From contig CAJSYJ010000001.1 of the NCBI GenBank assembly GCA_910574205.1, positions 963,888-1,027,887 on the forward strand: 64,000 nucleotides of DNA, given 5' to 3'. Shown one piece after another: positions 17,930-28,041 of the stretch; the first letter of the stretch is position 1; every line of letters starts with the position of its first letter. The translations under genes and the position numbers were made by a program. This stretch comes from Bacteroidales bacterium. Its GTDB lineage: Bacteria > Bacteroidota > Bacteroidia > Bacteroidales > Rikenellaceae. The notes beneath the pieces are model-generated. The model did not search any database, had not been told where the DNA came from, and saw only the letters and a list, made by a program, of their open reading frames with translations.

Positions 17930-18815
17930 AGTAGCAAAAAAGATACTATAATCCAAATTATTATAATATCAATTACCAATTATTTATTGTTAACCGTACG
18001 AAAAGCGGGTTCGACACGCCTTTTTTCTGCTTTCGGATAGGTCGCAAGCCTATTATTATCCGATTTGACCCGACGGCACTACCCGACGCCCGAACATCCG
18101 AATAGCCAAACCTTATAATATTACTCTATTGAATAAGCCTTTTCGATAGCGACAAGAGGCCGGAAACATCCCGGCGAATCATAAGCCCAGGCTATACTTC
18201 GCAAGCAATCGATAACAACCATTTATATGAATAGGATTATCCGCCGGCATCGGCTCCGAAGCCTTTGCGGAATGAATATCCGCTTTTTAAGAAATCGCAT
18301 TTATATCAAAAATGCACCGGCCGCAAAACAAGGAATAAGAGCATCGATACGATGCAAAACAGCACTGCGTTTTCGGCCGGCGAAGGCACCGTCCGCCAAC
18401 GGATTTTGCCGAGCGTAGAGAATGACCGAACGTTTTCCGGTGTTTTCCGCAAGCCCACGAAAGAGCCGAGCTCTCACGAGACATGTCGAAGCAATAGAAG
18501 ATAGGAAGAAGCCTAACTCGTAGCGGACGCAGCGAGCGGCAACGTCCTCGGATCGAATCGCGGACGCGGAATGCGCCGTAAGCATCGAAGCGAATGCCCG
18601 GACGACGCCTGCAAAAAAGTGACCGCATCTTCGTTACCCCGGCGAACCGCGGACTGCAAACGACGAAAAAAGGCCTCATCCGAAGATGAGACCCGTAAAA
18701 GGCCGGATTCGCATAACGGCACAGTCCGCAATACGATAGGCCGGGCAGCGATGCCGAAGCGGGCTGATGCACGAGGCGATGCGCCCCTGCATTTCGGCCG
18801 CGCCGTCGGCTCCCG
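17930..18815. other. Long gene-free stretch
   Basis: AT-rich to about 18230, then GC-rich. I see no reading frame with protein-like composition, no tmRNA, SRP or RNase P signature and no tRNA. One local hairpin, GCCTCATC/GATGAG(A)C, lies near 18675-18695. It may hold a diverged non-coding RNA or gene debris. Confidence 0.4.
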
Positions 18816-18819
18816 CCTG

Positions 18820-19257
18820 TTATCGGTCGATCTTTACCATGCGGTAGTTCTCGTCAAATTTGAGTTCGAGACCGTTCGTGAGCTTGACCTCGGTCTTGGT
18901 GCGGCCGCGCTCGATATCGGTAATCTTCTCGCCGGCATAGTTGGCAGCCACATACTGAGCAATCTGTCGCGGCACGACGGCTGCGGGCAGACTCTTGTGG
19001 CGGCCGTCGATCTCCTTCCACTCGCCTGCGGCGTCAAATTCGATCTTGGTGCCGTCTTTAAGCAACACTTCATATTCGGTCTTGGTGGCATCCTCATCCA
19101 CCTCGACATACACCACCTCGACACCCGAGTAATGGGCATTGAGGAACGTGCGCGCTGCCGCAGGCAGTTCCGAAACAGATATTTTCCTGTCGGTCAAGGC
19201 AAAAGCCGCCGTGCCGCACAATACGAGTGCCGCAAGGGCAAACAAATACTTTTTCAT
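18820..19257 (-). CDS. Secreted PepSY-like (DUF2874) protein
   Basis: A 145-residue protein with signal peptide MKKYLFALAALVLCGTAAFA. The mature part contains two similar modules: LPAAARTFLNAHYSGVEVVYVEVDED with YEVLLKDGTKIEFDAAGEW, then VPRQIAQYVAANYAGEKITDIE with VKLTNGLELKFDENY. This is the typical duplicated PepSY-like arrangement of Bacteroidetes periplasmic proteins. The start at 19257 was chosen for the signal peptide; the frame is open further upstream. It sits just downstream of glpF on the same strand. Confidence 0.85.
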   Translation of the reverse strand: MKKYLFALAALVLCGTAAFALTDRKISVSELPAAARTFLNAHYSGVEVVYVEVDEDATKTEYEVLLKDGTKIEFDAAGEWKEIDGRHKSLPAAVVPRQIAQYVAANYAGEKITDIERGRTKTEVKLTNGLELKFDENYRMVKIDR

Positions 19258-19325
19258 CTTTTCTTTCGATTTAGTTATACATAAGTCATATCTTGCAAAT
19301 TTGAAGCCCGAAGCTGCCGCGGCGC

Positions 19326-20060
19326 TCAAAACAGCGCCAGATAAAGTCCGGCGGCAAGCACGGCACCGGCCAATGGTCCGGCGACGGGCACCCACGCATA
19401 TCCCCAGCCGCTCGCGCCCTTGCCCCTGACAGGCAGCAGAGCATGCGCCAACCGCGGCGCGAGATCGCGTGCCGGATTGATCGCATAACCCGTCGCACCG
19501 CCCAGCGACATGCCGATCGCCATAATCAGCATCGTGACGGGAAAGGCGCCTATCGAGCCCAGTCCCACGGCGGCCGCATTCTCCTCGCGCGCCAGCAGCA
19601 GTATGGCCAGCACCAGCAGCATCGTGCCGACAGCCTCGCAGAACAGATTGCGCGGCTTGTTCATTATGGCAGGCATTGTACAGAAGGTGGCCAGCTTCGT
19701 CCCGGCATCGTCGGTGGCGTCGTAATGGTCCTTATAGAATATATATACGAGCACAGCACCGACGAAGCCGCCGGCAAGCTGTGCTGCGACGTATGCCGGC
19801 ACGCTCGCCCACGCGAAGCTGCCCGCAACGGCCAGACCGACCGAGACGGCAGGGTTGAGATGAGCGCCCGAATAGGGTCCGGCGATAAACACGCCGCACA
19901 TGACGGCCAGACCCCACGCGACGGTTATGACAATCCAGCCGCCGCCGTAGCCTTTGGAGCCTTTGAGCAGGGTCGAGGCGACGACGCCGTCGCCCAGCAG
20001 AATCAATACTGCCGTACCGATAAACTCGAAAACGCATTGCGTAAAGAGAGTGCTCTCCAT
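19326..20060 (-). CDS. glpF: Glycerol uptake facilitator (aquaglyceroporin)
   Basis: A 244-residue MIP-family channel with six hydrophobic helices and two half-helix motifs: HLNPAVSVG at about 66-74 and INPARDLAPR at about 194-203. The Asp after the second NPAR is typical of glycerol-permeable members rather than water-only aquaporins. It lies 268 bp downstream of glpK on the same strand, consistent with joint glycerol uptake and phosphorylation. Confidence 0.93.
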   Translation of the reverse strand: MESTLFTQCVFEFIGTAVLILLGDGVVASTLLKGSKGYGGGWIVITVAWGLAVMCGVFIAGPYSGAHLNPAVSVGLAVAGSFAWASVPAYVAAQLAGGFVGAVLVYIFYKDHYDATDDAGTKLATFCTMPAIMNKPRNLFCEAVGTMLLVLAILLLAREENAAAVGLGSIGAFPVTMLIMAIGMSLGGATGYAINPARDLAPRLAHALLPVRGKGASGWGYAWVPVAGPLAGAVLAAGLYLALF

Positions 20061-20327
20061 ATAGTCGGTTCGTTAAAACGTAATTTTCAAATGCTATCCG
20101 CCGGCACAGCCGCGAGAAGACCGGCCTGCCATCGGTACAACGACCGGCTCCTCCCTATTATTGCACTATACTTAACATACTTTTTACAGAGCTTCGGCCA
20201 TGCCTCGGCGCACCTATTCATCCGACGCCGTTCATGCGGTTCACGGCACGATAATCCCGTCTGCTTCGAAATCCCCTCCCAGCAGAGGATTCGTCGGCAA
20301 TGTATCGACCGCCGATATGCGCCCGGC

Positions 20328-21821
20328 TCAACGGCTGGCGCCCGAGAGCGTTCTGCGCACGGCATCGTGCCAGGCATCGCGCAGCCGCCCGGCCTGGTCG
20401 GCAGACATCGACGGCGTGAAGCTGCCCGCGCCACGCCAATGCCCGCGGATCTCCTCCATATCGCGCCAGTAGCCTACGGCGAGCCCCGCAAGGTATGCCG
20501 CACCGAGCGCCGTAGTCTCCGTCACGTGCGTGCGCACCACCTCCGAGCGCAGGATGTCGCTCTGGAACTGCATCAGCAGATCGTTGCGCGAGGCGCCTCC
20601 GTCGACCTTCAACGACTTCAATTCCAATCCCGAGTCGCGCATCATCGCATCCACGATATCCATAGTCTGAAAGGCGATACCCTCCAACGCCGCCCTTGCT
20701 ATGTGTGCGGCCGTCGTGCCGCGGCTAAGTCCTGTGATCGTGCCGCGCGCATACTGGTCCCACCACGGCGCGCCCATGCCCGTGAGTGCCGGCACGAAAT
20801 ATACGCCGCCATTGTCCTCGACGCTGCGCGCCAGCTTCTCGACGTCGGACGACGAACGTATTATGCCTAGCCCGTCGCGCAGCCACTGCACCACCGAGCC
20901 GCCGACGAAGATGCTGCCCTCCAACGCATACGCTGTCCTGCCCGCGATCTTCCACGCCACGGTGGTCAGCAGGTTGTTCTTCGACATGACCGGCCTTTCG
21001 CCGCAGTTCATCAGCAGGAAACAGCCCGTGCCGTAGGTATTCTTCATCATGCCCGGCTCGACGCACATCTGTCCGAACAGAGCCGCCTGCTGGTCGCCCG
21101 CAATACCTGCTATGGGCACCTCGTGGGCGAAGATCGTGGTCTTGGTATGGCCGTATACCTCGCTCGACGAACACACCTCGGGCATCATCGAGCGCGGAAT
21201 GTCGAACATCGCCAGCAGCTCGTCGTTCCAGTCCAGAGTCTCGATGTCGAGCAGCATCGTGCGCGAAGCGTTCGAGACATCGGTCACGTGTCTCTCGCCG
21301 CGCGTGAGCTGCCACACCAGCCACGTGTCGACCGTACCGAACCTAAGCCTGCCGGCCTCGGCCCTCTCGCGCGCACCCTCGACGTTGTCGAGTATCCACT
21401 TGATCTTCGTGGCGCTGAAATAGGCGTCGACGATGAGCCCCGTGCGGGCGTGGATCGACTCGGCATACCCCTCGGCACGCAGGCGGTCGCAATACTCCGA
21501 CGTGCGGCGGTCCTGCCAGACGATTGCATTGTAGACCGGCCGCCCCGTATCGGCATCCCACACGAGCGTCGTTTCGCGCTGGTTGGTAATGCCTATGGCG
21601 GCGATGTTCTTTCCGTTGATGCCCACCGACGTTATAGCCTCGGCTATGACCGACGCCTCGGACGACCATATATCGTCGGGGTCGTGTTCGACCCAGCCCG
21701 GCTGCGGAAATATCTGTCTGAACTCGCGCTGTGCTACGGCATGTATCTCGCCGCGACGGTCGAAGACTATCGCCCGCGAGGAGCTCGTGCCCTGATCCAA
21801 TGCCAATATGTACTGTTCCAT
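20328..21821 (-). CDS. glpK: Glycerol kinase
   Basis: A 497-residue FGGY kinase that traps glycerol as glycerol-3-phosphate. The phosphate-binding [16 protein letters not shown] is at residues 5-20. [10 protein letters not shown] and [14 protein letters not shown] line the substrate site, and the C-terminal [21 protein letters not shown] binds ATP. The start at 21821 places the first motif correctly; upstream codons are Arg-rich and unlike protein. Length is standard. Confidence 0.96.
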   Translation of the reverse strand: MEQYILALDQGTSSSRAIVFDRRGEIHAVAQREFRQIFPQPGWVEHDPDDIWSSEASVIAEAITSVGINGKNIAAIGITNQRETTLVWDADTGRPVYNAIVWQDRRTSEYCDRLRAEGYAESIHARTGLIVDAYFSATKIKWILDNVEGARERAEAGRLRFGTVDTWLVWQLTRGERHVTDVSNASRTMLLDIETLDWNDELLAMFDIPRSMMPEVCSSSEVYGHTKTTIFAHEVPIAGIAGDQQAALFGQMCVEPGMMKNTYGTGCFLLMNCGERPVMSKNNLLTTVAWKIAGRTAYALEGSIFVGGSVVQWLRDGLGIIRSSSDVEKLARSVEDNGGVYFVPALTGMGAPWWDQYARGTITGLSRGTTAAHIARAALEGIAFQTMDIVDAMMRDSGLELKSLKVDGGASRNDLLMQFQSDILRSEVVRTHVTETTALGAAYLAGLAVGYWRDMEEIRGHWRGAGSFTPSMSADQAGRLRDAWHDAVRRTLSGASR

Positions 21822-21913
21822 AATGTTAAAATAGTTGTGAGATTCGCTTCGGGGCTCTCGTGCTGTCGGCCGCCCGGGCATGCCGTTCATGCTTCGTCGC
21901 CGCGCCGGCCGCC

Positions 21914-22621
21914 TCAACGGCTCCTGCCCGTTTTGGTCTTTACCATAATCACGCCGTTCGTACCCCTAAAACCGTAAGAGTTGGCTCCGTGCACCACTTC
22001 GACCGACTCCACGTCCTCGATATTGATGCTGTCGACACTATTTATCTCGCCGCCGTCGCACAATATCAGCACTCCGCTTTTCGAATTATACGAACTGCTT
22101 CCTCTCAGACACAACTCGCCGTTCTCGTATGACAACCCCGGCACGCACAACATCAGGGCGTCGACCAGATCGGTCTTACCCGTGGCCCGCAAGCGGTCGC
22201 CCGAGATACCGGCCGAGGGCGTGACGCGGTCGCGGCGCTTGACATACAGCTCGCCCATATCGGCGATAGCCGCATCCTCCCTGACGATATTGCGCGCGAG
22301 ATCGTCATGATTCCACACGACATGAAGACTGCGGCGCGAGGCCACAGGTACGGTACATGCCCTGCGCCTATACGATATTCTCAGCGAATCGTCTCCGCCG
22401 ATGCCGGCAAGGCCGAAGCGCCCCTTGGAATCGGCAATGGTATAACGGTCGCTGCCCACGACCTCCACGCGCACTTTGACGCCACGACCCGAGGCATCGA
22501 CGACAAGACCGTTGAACGGATCGGAGGGCGTCGCCTTGTCGGGCTGTCGTCCAGCCGCCGTACCGATAACACCGGCAACGGCCGTGCATACCGTAATGGC
22601 CGTCAGAAAGAATCTTCGCAT
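21914..22621 (-). CDS. TonB plug-domain protein without a beta-barrel
   Basis: About 235 residues: a signal peptide ([20 protein letters not shown]), a carboxypeptidase-regulatory-like strand region ([19 protein letters not shown] and [20 protein letters not shown]), then a TonB-dependent receptor plug ([24 protein letters not shown] and [25 protein letters not shown]). It stops right after the plug, so the 22-strand barrel is absent by design or by truncation; the end is clean. Plug-only proteins of this kind recur in Bacteroidetes and may regulate or assist TonB transport. It is divergent from the PFK gene. Confidence 0.8.
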   Translation of the reverse strand: MRRFFLTAITVCTAVAGVIGTAAGRQPDKATPSDPFNGLVVDASGRGVKVRVEVVGSDRYTIADSKGRFGLAGIGGDDSLRISYRRRACTVPVASRRSLHVVWNHDDLARNIVREDAAIADMGELYVKRRDRVTPSAGISGDRLRATGKTDLVDALMLCVPGLSYENGELCLRGSSSYNSKSGVLILCDGGEINSVDSINIEDVESVEVVHGANSYGFRGTNGVIMVKTKTGRSR

Positions 22622-22712
22622 AATCAATCAAATTAGGTTAAACCGTCGTCATAAATATACGAAATTATTTTCGAATAAGAAACAAAAAAAAACACTTCTT
22701 AAATATTTTTAG

Positions 22713-22720
22713 TATATTTG
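22713..22720 (+). promoter_or_regulatory. -7 box upstream of the phosphofructokinase gene
   Basis: TATATTTG, 57 bp before the start codon. No good TTTG is seen at the -33 distance, so only the -7 element is claimed. Confidence 0.4.
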
Positions 22721-22776
22721 CATCGTATCTGGGCAAGTTATAAACCGGAACTAACACACATAAACTATAAAATACT

Positions 22777-24009
22777 ATGAAAGAGGCTATTGCAATTCTT
22801 ACAGGTGGCGGTCCCGCACCGGGCATCAATACGGTCGTGGGCAGTGTGGCGAAGACCTTTCTGGCGAAGGGTTATCGAGTCATAGGTCTGCACTACGGCT
22901 ATTCGGGCTTGTTCAATCCGAATCCGCGTTACGAGGATCTCGATCTGTTCAAGGTCGACTATATCTTTAATCAGGGCGGATCGTATCTGACGATGAGCCG
23001 CTTCAAGCCCACCGACAAGGACTTCGAGGAGAATTTCAATCTCGACTTTTTCAAGAACAACGACATAAAGCTGCTCGTAACCGTCGGCGGCGATGACACG
23101 GCATCGACGGCCAACCGCATCGCCAAGTTCCTCGAAGCGAAGCAGTACAAGATCGCCAACATCCACGTTCCCAAGACTATCGACAACGACCTTCCGCTGC
23201 CCGCGGGCATGCCCACGTTCGGTTATCAGTCGGCCAAGAACGCCGGCTCGGTCATCGGCCGCGCCGTCTACAACGACGCACGCACCTCTAACAACTGGTT
23301 CGTCGTGGCGGCCATGGGACGTTCGGCGGGACATCTGGCGTTCGGCATCGCCTCGGCTTGCCACTACCCGATGATTATCATCCCCGAGATGTTCAACAAG
23401 ACGACCATTACTGTCGACAAGATCATCAACATGATGATTTCGTCGATCATCAAGCGCAAGCTCATAGGCATGGACTACGGCGTGGCGATGATATCGGAAG
23501 GTGTGTTCCACGCTCTGTCGGAGGAGGAGATCATCAAATCGGGCATCCACTTCTCGTATGACGAGCACGGACACCCCGAGCTGGGCAAGGTATCCAAGGC
23601 CATGATGTTCAACGACCTGTTGGAGAAGAAGGTCAAGGAGCTGGGCTTGAAGGTCAAGTCGCGTCCGGTGGAGATCGGCTACGAGGTACGCTGCCAGACC
23701 CCCTGCGCATTCGATCTGGTATACTGCTCGGAGCTGGGTATGGGCGTCTACAAGCTCTTCTCGGAGGGCAAGACGGGCTGCATGGTCTACATCAGTCAGG
23801 AGGGTTACGTATCGCCCCTCTATCTGAAAGATTTGCAGGACCCCGAGACCGGCAAGATTCCGCCTCGTCTGGTAGACATCCACTCGGACAAGATACAGCA
23901 GGTCATCGACAATCTGATGAACTTCATCACGCCCGAGGACTACGAGGAGGCGCACAAATACGTGGCCGATCCCGAGACTTACGACTTCCGCAAGATACTC
24001 AACTGGTAG
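22777..24009 (+). CDS. pfkA: 6-phosphofructokinase, PPi-type clade
   Basis: A 410-residue enzyme of upper glycolysis. TGGGPAPGINTVV forms the phosphate-binding loop at residues 9-21. GGDDTAS at 104-110 has the second Asp that marks PPi-dependent enzymes, where ATP-type enzymes have GGDGS. PKTIDNDL (132-139) carries the catalytic Asp, and MGRSAGHLAF is the fructose-6-phosphate site. PPi dependence is inferred from the motif only. It is monocistronic, with a strong convergent terminator. Confidence 0.92.
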   Translation: MKEAIAILTGGGPAPGINTVVGSVAKTFLAKGYRVIGLHYGYSGLFNPNPRYEDLDLFKVDYIFNQGGSYLTMSRFKPTDKDFEENFNLDFFKNNDIKLLVTVGGDDTASTANRIAKFLEAKQYKIANIHVPKTIDNDLPLPAGMPTFGYQSAKNAGSVIGRAVYNDARTSNNWFVVAAMGRSAGHLAFGIASACHYPMIIIPEMFNKTTITVDKIINMMISSIIKRKLIGMDYGVAMISEGVFHALSEEEIIKSGIHFSYDEHGHPELGKVSKAMMFNDLLEKKVKELGLKVKSRPVEIGYEVRCQTPCAFDLVYCSELGMGVYKLFSEGKTGCMVYISQEGYVSPLYLKDLQDPETGKIPPRLVDIHSDKIQQVIDNLMNFITPEDYEEAHKYVADPETYDFRKILNW

Positions 24010-24023
24010 TCGCAAGCGAGTAT

Positions 24024-24064
24024 ATAGCAAAGGCGTATCCCACGAGGGGATACGCCTTTGCTAT
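24024..24064. terminator. Bidirectional terminator between PFK and lrgB
   Basis: A perfect 18-bp stem (ATAGCAAAGGCGTATCCC and complement) with a 4-5 nt loop, flanked by A/T-rich sequence on both sides, between converging genes. Confidence 0.8.
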
Positions 24065-24085
24065 TATATAAAAGTCTGCGGCCGC

Positions 24086-24781
24086 TCAGAACAGCAGATC
24101 GGAGAGCAGCGGCACCAAAAGCGCCGTTACCAGCCCCATGAGTCCCATAGCGAGACCGCTGGCCGCACCCTCAACCGCACCGATCTCGATAGCGCGTGCC
24201 GTGCCGATGCCGTGTGCGGCCGACCCCATGGCCAGCCCCCGCGCTACGGGATCGGCGATGCCGAGACGGTCGAGCATGCGCGGCGCGATGATGCTGCCGA
24301 AGATGCCCACGGCGATGACCACGACCGACGTTATGGCCTTGATGCCGCCGAAGGGTTCGACGACAGCCACGGCAATGGGCGCCGTAACGGACTTGGGAGC
24401 GAGCGAAGCCGCGATGATCTCGTCGGCACCCATAATATATACTATGCCAACAACGCTGCCGATGCCGACGAGGCTGCCGACAACGACCGTTACAAGGATC
24501 GACAGCGCATGCGCCCTGAGCATTTCGACCTGCTCCCAGAGCAGATAGCCAAGCGCAACGACCGACATGTTCAGCAGGAGCGAGAACAACTCCGTAGCCT
24601 CGGCATAGCTCCCGTACTCGACGCCTGCGGCATGCAACAGGGAGATGAGTGCGACCACGCTCAGCAGCACGGGGTGCAGGAGCGCGATGCGGGTGCGGCG
24701 ATAGACCGCGACACCGGCGACATAGCAGCCGACAGTGAGCGCCAGAAGAAATATCCGCGATGAAACGAAATCGTGTATCAT
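24086..24781 (-). CDS. lrgB: LrgB/CidB family membrane protein
   Basis: A 231-residue inner-membrane protein with seven or so hydrophobic segments. The SLAPKSVTAPIAVAVVEPFGG block and MGSAAHGIGTARAIEIG are the LrgB signatures. Members work with LrgA-type holin-like proteins in murein hydrolase control or small-molecule export (for example glycolate/lactate in plant and bacterial homologues). The lrgA stop and lrgB start overlap as ATGA (24778-24781), showing tight coupling. Confidence 0.93.
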   Translation of the reverse strand: MIHDFVSSRIFLLALTVGCYVAGVAVYRRTRIALLHPVLLSVVALISLLHAAGVEYGSYAEATELFSLLLNMSVVALGYLLWEQVEMLRAHALSILVTVVVGSLVGIGSVVGIVYIMGADEIIAASLAPKSVTAPIAVAVVEPFGGIKAITSVVVIAVGIFGSIIAPRMLDRLGIADPVARGLAMGSAAHGIGTARAIEIGAVEGAASGLAMGLMGLVTALLVPLLSDLLF

Positions 24782-25113
24782 AGCTTTTTACCGAGTTTTT
24801 GCTGCATATACCCCACCACGGCTATAACCAGCAGCGTGCTCGCCGTGGCGGCCGTGATGATGCTCCACAGATTTTGCGAAAGAAGATCGTATGCGGCGAC
24901 GATGCCCACACCCAGCGGAATGAAGAACATCGCCATATTGCCCAGAAGCATACGCGATATGTCGCGCACCTTGTCGGGTTTCAGCACACCCGAGCAGAGC
25001 GCCGCAAAGAGCAGTATCATGCCTATGACACCGCCCGACACCCAACCGCCCGTCAGGCGCGCAAGAAGCTCGCCTGCGGCATAGAATGCCAAAATGTAAA
25101 ATACGCCTGTCAT
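24778..25113 (-). CDS. lrgA: LrgA/CidA family holin-like protein
   Basis: A 111-residue protein with four hydrophobic helices. GGWVSGGVIGMILLFAALCSG and LLGNMAMFFIPLGVGIVAAYDLL are the CidA/LrgA signatures. The start at 25113 was chosen because the hydrophobic first helix follows immediately; upstream sequence is not protein-like. Forms a two-gene operon with lrgB. Confidence 0.9.
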   Translation of the reverse strand: MTGVFYILAFYAAGELLARLTGGWVSGGVIGMILLFAALCSGVLKPDKVRDISRMLLGNMAMFFIPLGVGIVAAYDLLSQNLWSIITAATASTLLVIAVVGYMQQKLGKKL

Positions 25114-25276
25114 CGTTAAAGTTTTTCGTGTGGCAAAAGTAGTCAAAAACAGCTTACAGCGTATGCCGTATCTACGGGAATACGCGCCCGGGGTCGCATT
25201 CTCGCTCACGACGGCCGGCGGCACACGGCAGAGGGCGACCCTCGCGATCCGAACCCGGCACGCCTCCGGCCGAAAA

Positions 25277-25300
25277 AAAGTCCGGCTTCGGCCGGACTTT
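25277..25300 (-). terminator. Terminator of aspS
   Basis: A perfect 10-bp stem AAAGTCCGGC/GCCGGACTTT with a tetraloop, followed on the minus strand by TTTTTTT. Confidence 0.85.
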
Positions 25301-25365
25301 TCTCTATTCGCTCCGACTGAGCGCAGTTGTATCTCGCTGCGGCTGTGCCGCTTGCGCATCGGAGA

Positions 25366-27123
25366 TTACTCGACCTCTCTGAGCGACAGATAAAGCTCGT
25401 CGAGCTGCGAGGGATCGACCTCGGAGGGGGCGTCGAGCATGACGTCGCGGCCGGCATTGTTCTTCGGGAATGCTATATAGTCGCGTATCGAGTCCGAGCC
25501 GCCGAACAGCGAGCAGAGACGGTCGAAACCGAAGGCGAGGCCTCCGTGGGGAGGTGCACCGAACTTGAAGGCGTTCATCAGGAAGCCGAACTGCTCCTCG
25601 GCCTGCTCGGGCGTGAAGCCCAGAGCCTCGAACACCTTGGCCTGCAACTCCGACGAATGGATACGGATCGAGCCGCCGCCGATCTCCGTACCGTTGCATA
25701 CGAAGTCGTAGGCATTGGCGCGCATCTTGCCAAGCTCGCCGGTCTCGAAATAGCCGACATCCTCGGGCTTGGGCGAAGTAAAGGGGTGGTGCATAGCATA
25801 GAAGCGCGCCGTCTCCTCGTCCCACTCGAACATGGGGAAGTCCACGACCCAGAGCGGGGCGAACTTCTTCGGATCGCGCAATCCGAGCCGCTGCGCCACT
25901 TCCAGGCGCAACGTACACAACTGGTTAAGAGTCTTGAACTTCTCTCCGCAGAGGATCAATATCAGATCGCCCGGCTTGGCGCCCGTGCGCTCGGCCATGG
26001 CGCGAAGATCATCCGCCGCGAAGAACTTGTCGACCGACGACTTGAAGCTGCCGCTCTCGTCGACCTTGATCCATACCAGACCCTTGGCTCCCACCTGCGG
26101 GCGCTTGACGAACTCGGTAAGCTCGTCTATCTGCTTGCGCGTATATCCGGCGCAGCCCTCGGCTGCGAAGCCGACGACATAGTCGGCCGAATCGAATACC
26201 GTAAAGCCGTGTCCGTGTGCCAGATCGGTCATATCGGCGAACTCCATGCCGAATCTGAGGTCGGGCTTGTCGGAGCCGTATTTCTCCATAGCCTCGATCC
26301 ACGGCATGCGGCGGAACGGCTCGGCGAACTCCACGCCCAGCACCTCGCGGAACATGTGGCGCGCCCAGCGCTCGAAGATCTCCAATACGTCCTCCTGCTC
26401 GACGAACGACATCTCGCAGTCGATCTGCGTGAACTCGGGCTGACGGTCGGCCCTGAGATCCTCGTCGCGGAAGCATCTCACGATCTGGAAATAGCGGTCG
26501 TAACCGGCCACCATAAGCAGCTGTTTGAGCGTCTGCGGCGACTGCGGCAGCGCATAGAACTGATTGGGGTTCATGCGGCTGGGCACGATGAAGTCGCGCG
26601 CGCCCTCGGGCGTCGATTTGATAAGATAGGGCGTCTCTATTTCGAGGAATCCCTCCCTGTCGAGGAACGTGCGCACGGCCTGTGCCATGCGGTGGCGCAG
26701 GATCATCGCACGCTGCAAGGGCGGACGTCTGAGGTCGAGATAGCGGTATTTCATTCTAAGGTCGTCGCCGCCGTCCGACGTCTCCTCGATAGTAAAGGGA
26801 GGCGTCTGGGCACGATTGAGTATAACGATGCTCTCGGCCGCGATCTCGATCTCGCCCGTAGGCATCTTGGGGTTCTTCGACGAGCGCTCGACGACGCGCC
26901 CGGTAACCTGCAAAACGTATTCGCGGCCTATCTCCGCCGCAGCCTCGCGCGCCGTTTCGGGCGAGTGCTCCTCGACGGCGACCTGCACCAGACCGTAGCG
27001 GTCGCGCAGATCGAAGAATGTCATAGCGCCCAGATTGCGCACCTTCTGCACCCATCCCGCGAGCGTTACCGTCTGACCGGCATTGCAGAGTCGGAGCTCT
27101 CCGCAAGTATGTGTTCTGTACAT
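25366..27123 (-). CDS. aspS: Aspartyl-tRNA synthetase
   Basis: A 585-residue bacterial-type class II synthetase. It has an N-terminal OB-fold anticodon domain ([24 protein letters not shown]), motif 2 ([25 protein letters not shown]), the bacterial GAD insertion domain and motif 3 ([15 protein letters not shown]). The start at 27123 ([10 protein letters not shown]) fits family N-termini; an upstream Lys-rich extension was rejected. Charges tRNAAsp. Confidence 0.97.
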   Translation of the reverse strand: MYRTHTCGELRLCNAGQTVTLAGWVQKVRNLGAMTFFDLRDRYGLVQVAVEEHSPETAREAAAEIGREYVLQVTGRVVERSSKNPKMPTGEIEIAAESIVILNRAQTPPFTIEETSDGGDDLRMKYRYLDLRRPPLQRAMILRHRMAQAVRTFLDREGFLEIETPYLIKSTPEGARDFIVPSRMNPNQFYALPQSPQTLKQLLMVAGYDRYFQIVRCFRDEDLRADRQPEFTQIDCEMSFVEQEDVLEIFERWARHMFREVLGVEFAEPFRRMPWIEAMEKYGSDKPDLRFGMEFADMTDLAHGHGFTVFDSADYVVGFAAEGCAGYTRKQIDELTEFVKRPQVGAKGLVWIKVDESGSFKSSVDKFFAADDLRAMAERTGAKPGDLILILCGEKFKTLNQLCTLRLEVAQRLGLRDPKKFAPLWVVDFPMFEWDEETARFYAMHHPFTSPKPEDVGYFETGELGKMRANAYDFVCNGTEIGGGSIRIHSSELQAKVFEALGFTPEQAEEQFGFLMNAFKFGAPPHGGLAFGFDRLCSLFGGSDSIRDYIAFPKNNAGRDVMLDAPSEVDPSQLDELYLSLREVE

Positions 27124-27240
27124 AAGAATTGTATTTGAGTTTTTCGATTTCTTCCTTTTCAAAGATACTTCCGCCCCGGCAAAACATACCGACCGCCGAC
27201 CGCTGCCGATGGCATATATGCGGATTCCGACTCAACCCTC

Positions 27241-27445
27241 GGCAAATTGCAAACGGAGTTTGCATTTGTTTTTCGGCTTACTCGTATCTCTGGCTGCGCC
27301 GAAGATACTCCCGCTCGGCAAATTGCAAACGAGGTTTGCATTTGTTTTTCGGCTTACTCGTATCTCTGGCTGCGCCGAAGATACTCCCGCTCGGCAAATT
27401 GCAAACGAAGTTTGCATTTGCCCTCGCTTACTCGTATCTTTGCGA
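27241..27445 (+). repeat. 76-bp tandem repeat with palindrome and promoter
   Basis: Units start at 27241, 27317 and 27393. Each carries the palindrome GCAAATTGCAAACGNNGTTTGC, then a CGGCTTACTCGTATC segment. The third unit diverges to a perfect promoter. A single related copy lies at 62882-62932 upstream of the MurNAc transporter gene. Confidence 0.85.
27411..27442 (+). promoter_or_regulatory. Promoter of tadA inside the last repeat unit
   Basis: TTTG at 27411-27414, 20-bp spacer, TATCTTTG at 27435-27442, 58 bp before the start codon. Units 1 and 2 carry degenerate versions (TATCTCTG and a 22-bp spacer). Confidence 0.7.
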
Positions 27446-27500
27446 ACGACAAAGTTAGCTGTTTTTTATAAAAACGCGGTTAATTGGAGCTATAAATTTC

Positions 27501-27944
27501 ATGGACACGAAAGCTAAGGACGAAAAATATATGCGCATGGCGCTCGACGAGGCGCGCAAGGCGCTGGCCATGCAGGAGGTGCCGATCGGTGCCGTCGTGG
27601 TCGCGGGCGACCGCATCGTGGGGCGCGGTCACAACCTCGTCGAGACGCTCGCCGACTCGACGGCACACGCCGAGATGCAGGCGCTGACGGCCGCCATGTC
27701 GACACTCGGCGGGAAATATCTGACCGATTGCACGATTTATGTCACAGTCGAGCCGTGCGCGATGTGCGCCGGCGCGCTGGCATGGAGCCGCGTGGCGCGC
27801 GTGGTATACGGCGCGGCCGACCCCAAGCGCGGCTACTCGACATTCTCCGAGAGGCTGCTGCACCCCCGCACGGAGCTGACGGCGGGCGTCATGGAGGCCG
27901 AATGCAGAGAGCTCATGGAGGGCTTTTTCGCGTCGCTGCGGTAG
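27501..27944 (+). CDS. tadA: tRNA-specific adenosine deaminase
   Basis: A 147-residue zinc-dependent deaminase that converts A34 of tRNAArg to inosine. The zinc site is HAEMQAL with catalytic Glu (about 56-58) and PCAMCAG (about 87-91). The N-terminal MRMALDEARKAL and the block VVYGAADPKRGYSTFSERLLHP match TadA. A general cytosine/guanine deaminase is the main alternative, but the length and C-terminus favour TadA. Confidence 0.9.
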   Translation: MDTKAKDEKYMRMALDEARKALAMQEVPIGAVVVAGDRIVGRGHNLVETLADSTAHAEMQALTAAMSTLGGKYLTDCTIYVTVEPCAMCAGALAWSRVARVVYGAADPKRGYSTFSERLLHPRTELTAGVMEAECRELMEGFFASLR

Positions 27945-27950
27945 GGCTAT

Positions 27951-27981
27951 TTTGAAAAATGAAAAAATAATCTTATTTTTG
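27951..27981 (+). promoter_or_regulatory. Promoter of the TPR protein gene
   Basis: TTTG at 27951-27954, exactly 19 bp, TATTTTTG at 27974-27981. The transcript leader would be about 55 nt. Confidence 0.7.
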
Positions 27982-28041
27982 CACTATACGGAGTACTCCG
28001 TTAACGGTAGTGACCGAACATTAAAATTTGATATAAGCGTT

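Noticed and set aside
17930..18815. tmRNA, RNase P RNA or SRP RNA in the long gap
   Set aside because: Conserved cores of these RNAs were looked for on both strands and not found.
19443..20870. Long plus-strand frame across glpF and glpK
   Set aside because: Antisense to two genes with complete family signatures and spanning their intergenic gap.
25327..27138. A 603-residue open frame antisense to aspS
   Set aside because: Same antisense effect; aspS has all class II motifs on the other strand.
27241..27445. CRISPR array
   Set aside because: The units repeat in full including the would-be spacers, and no cas gene is nearby.
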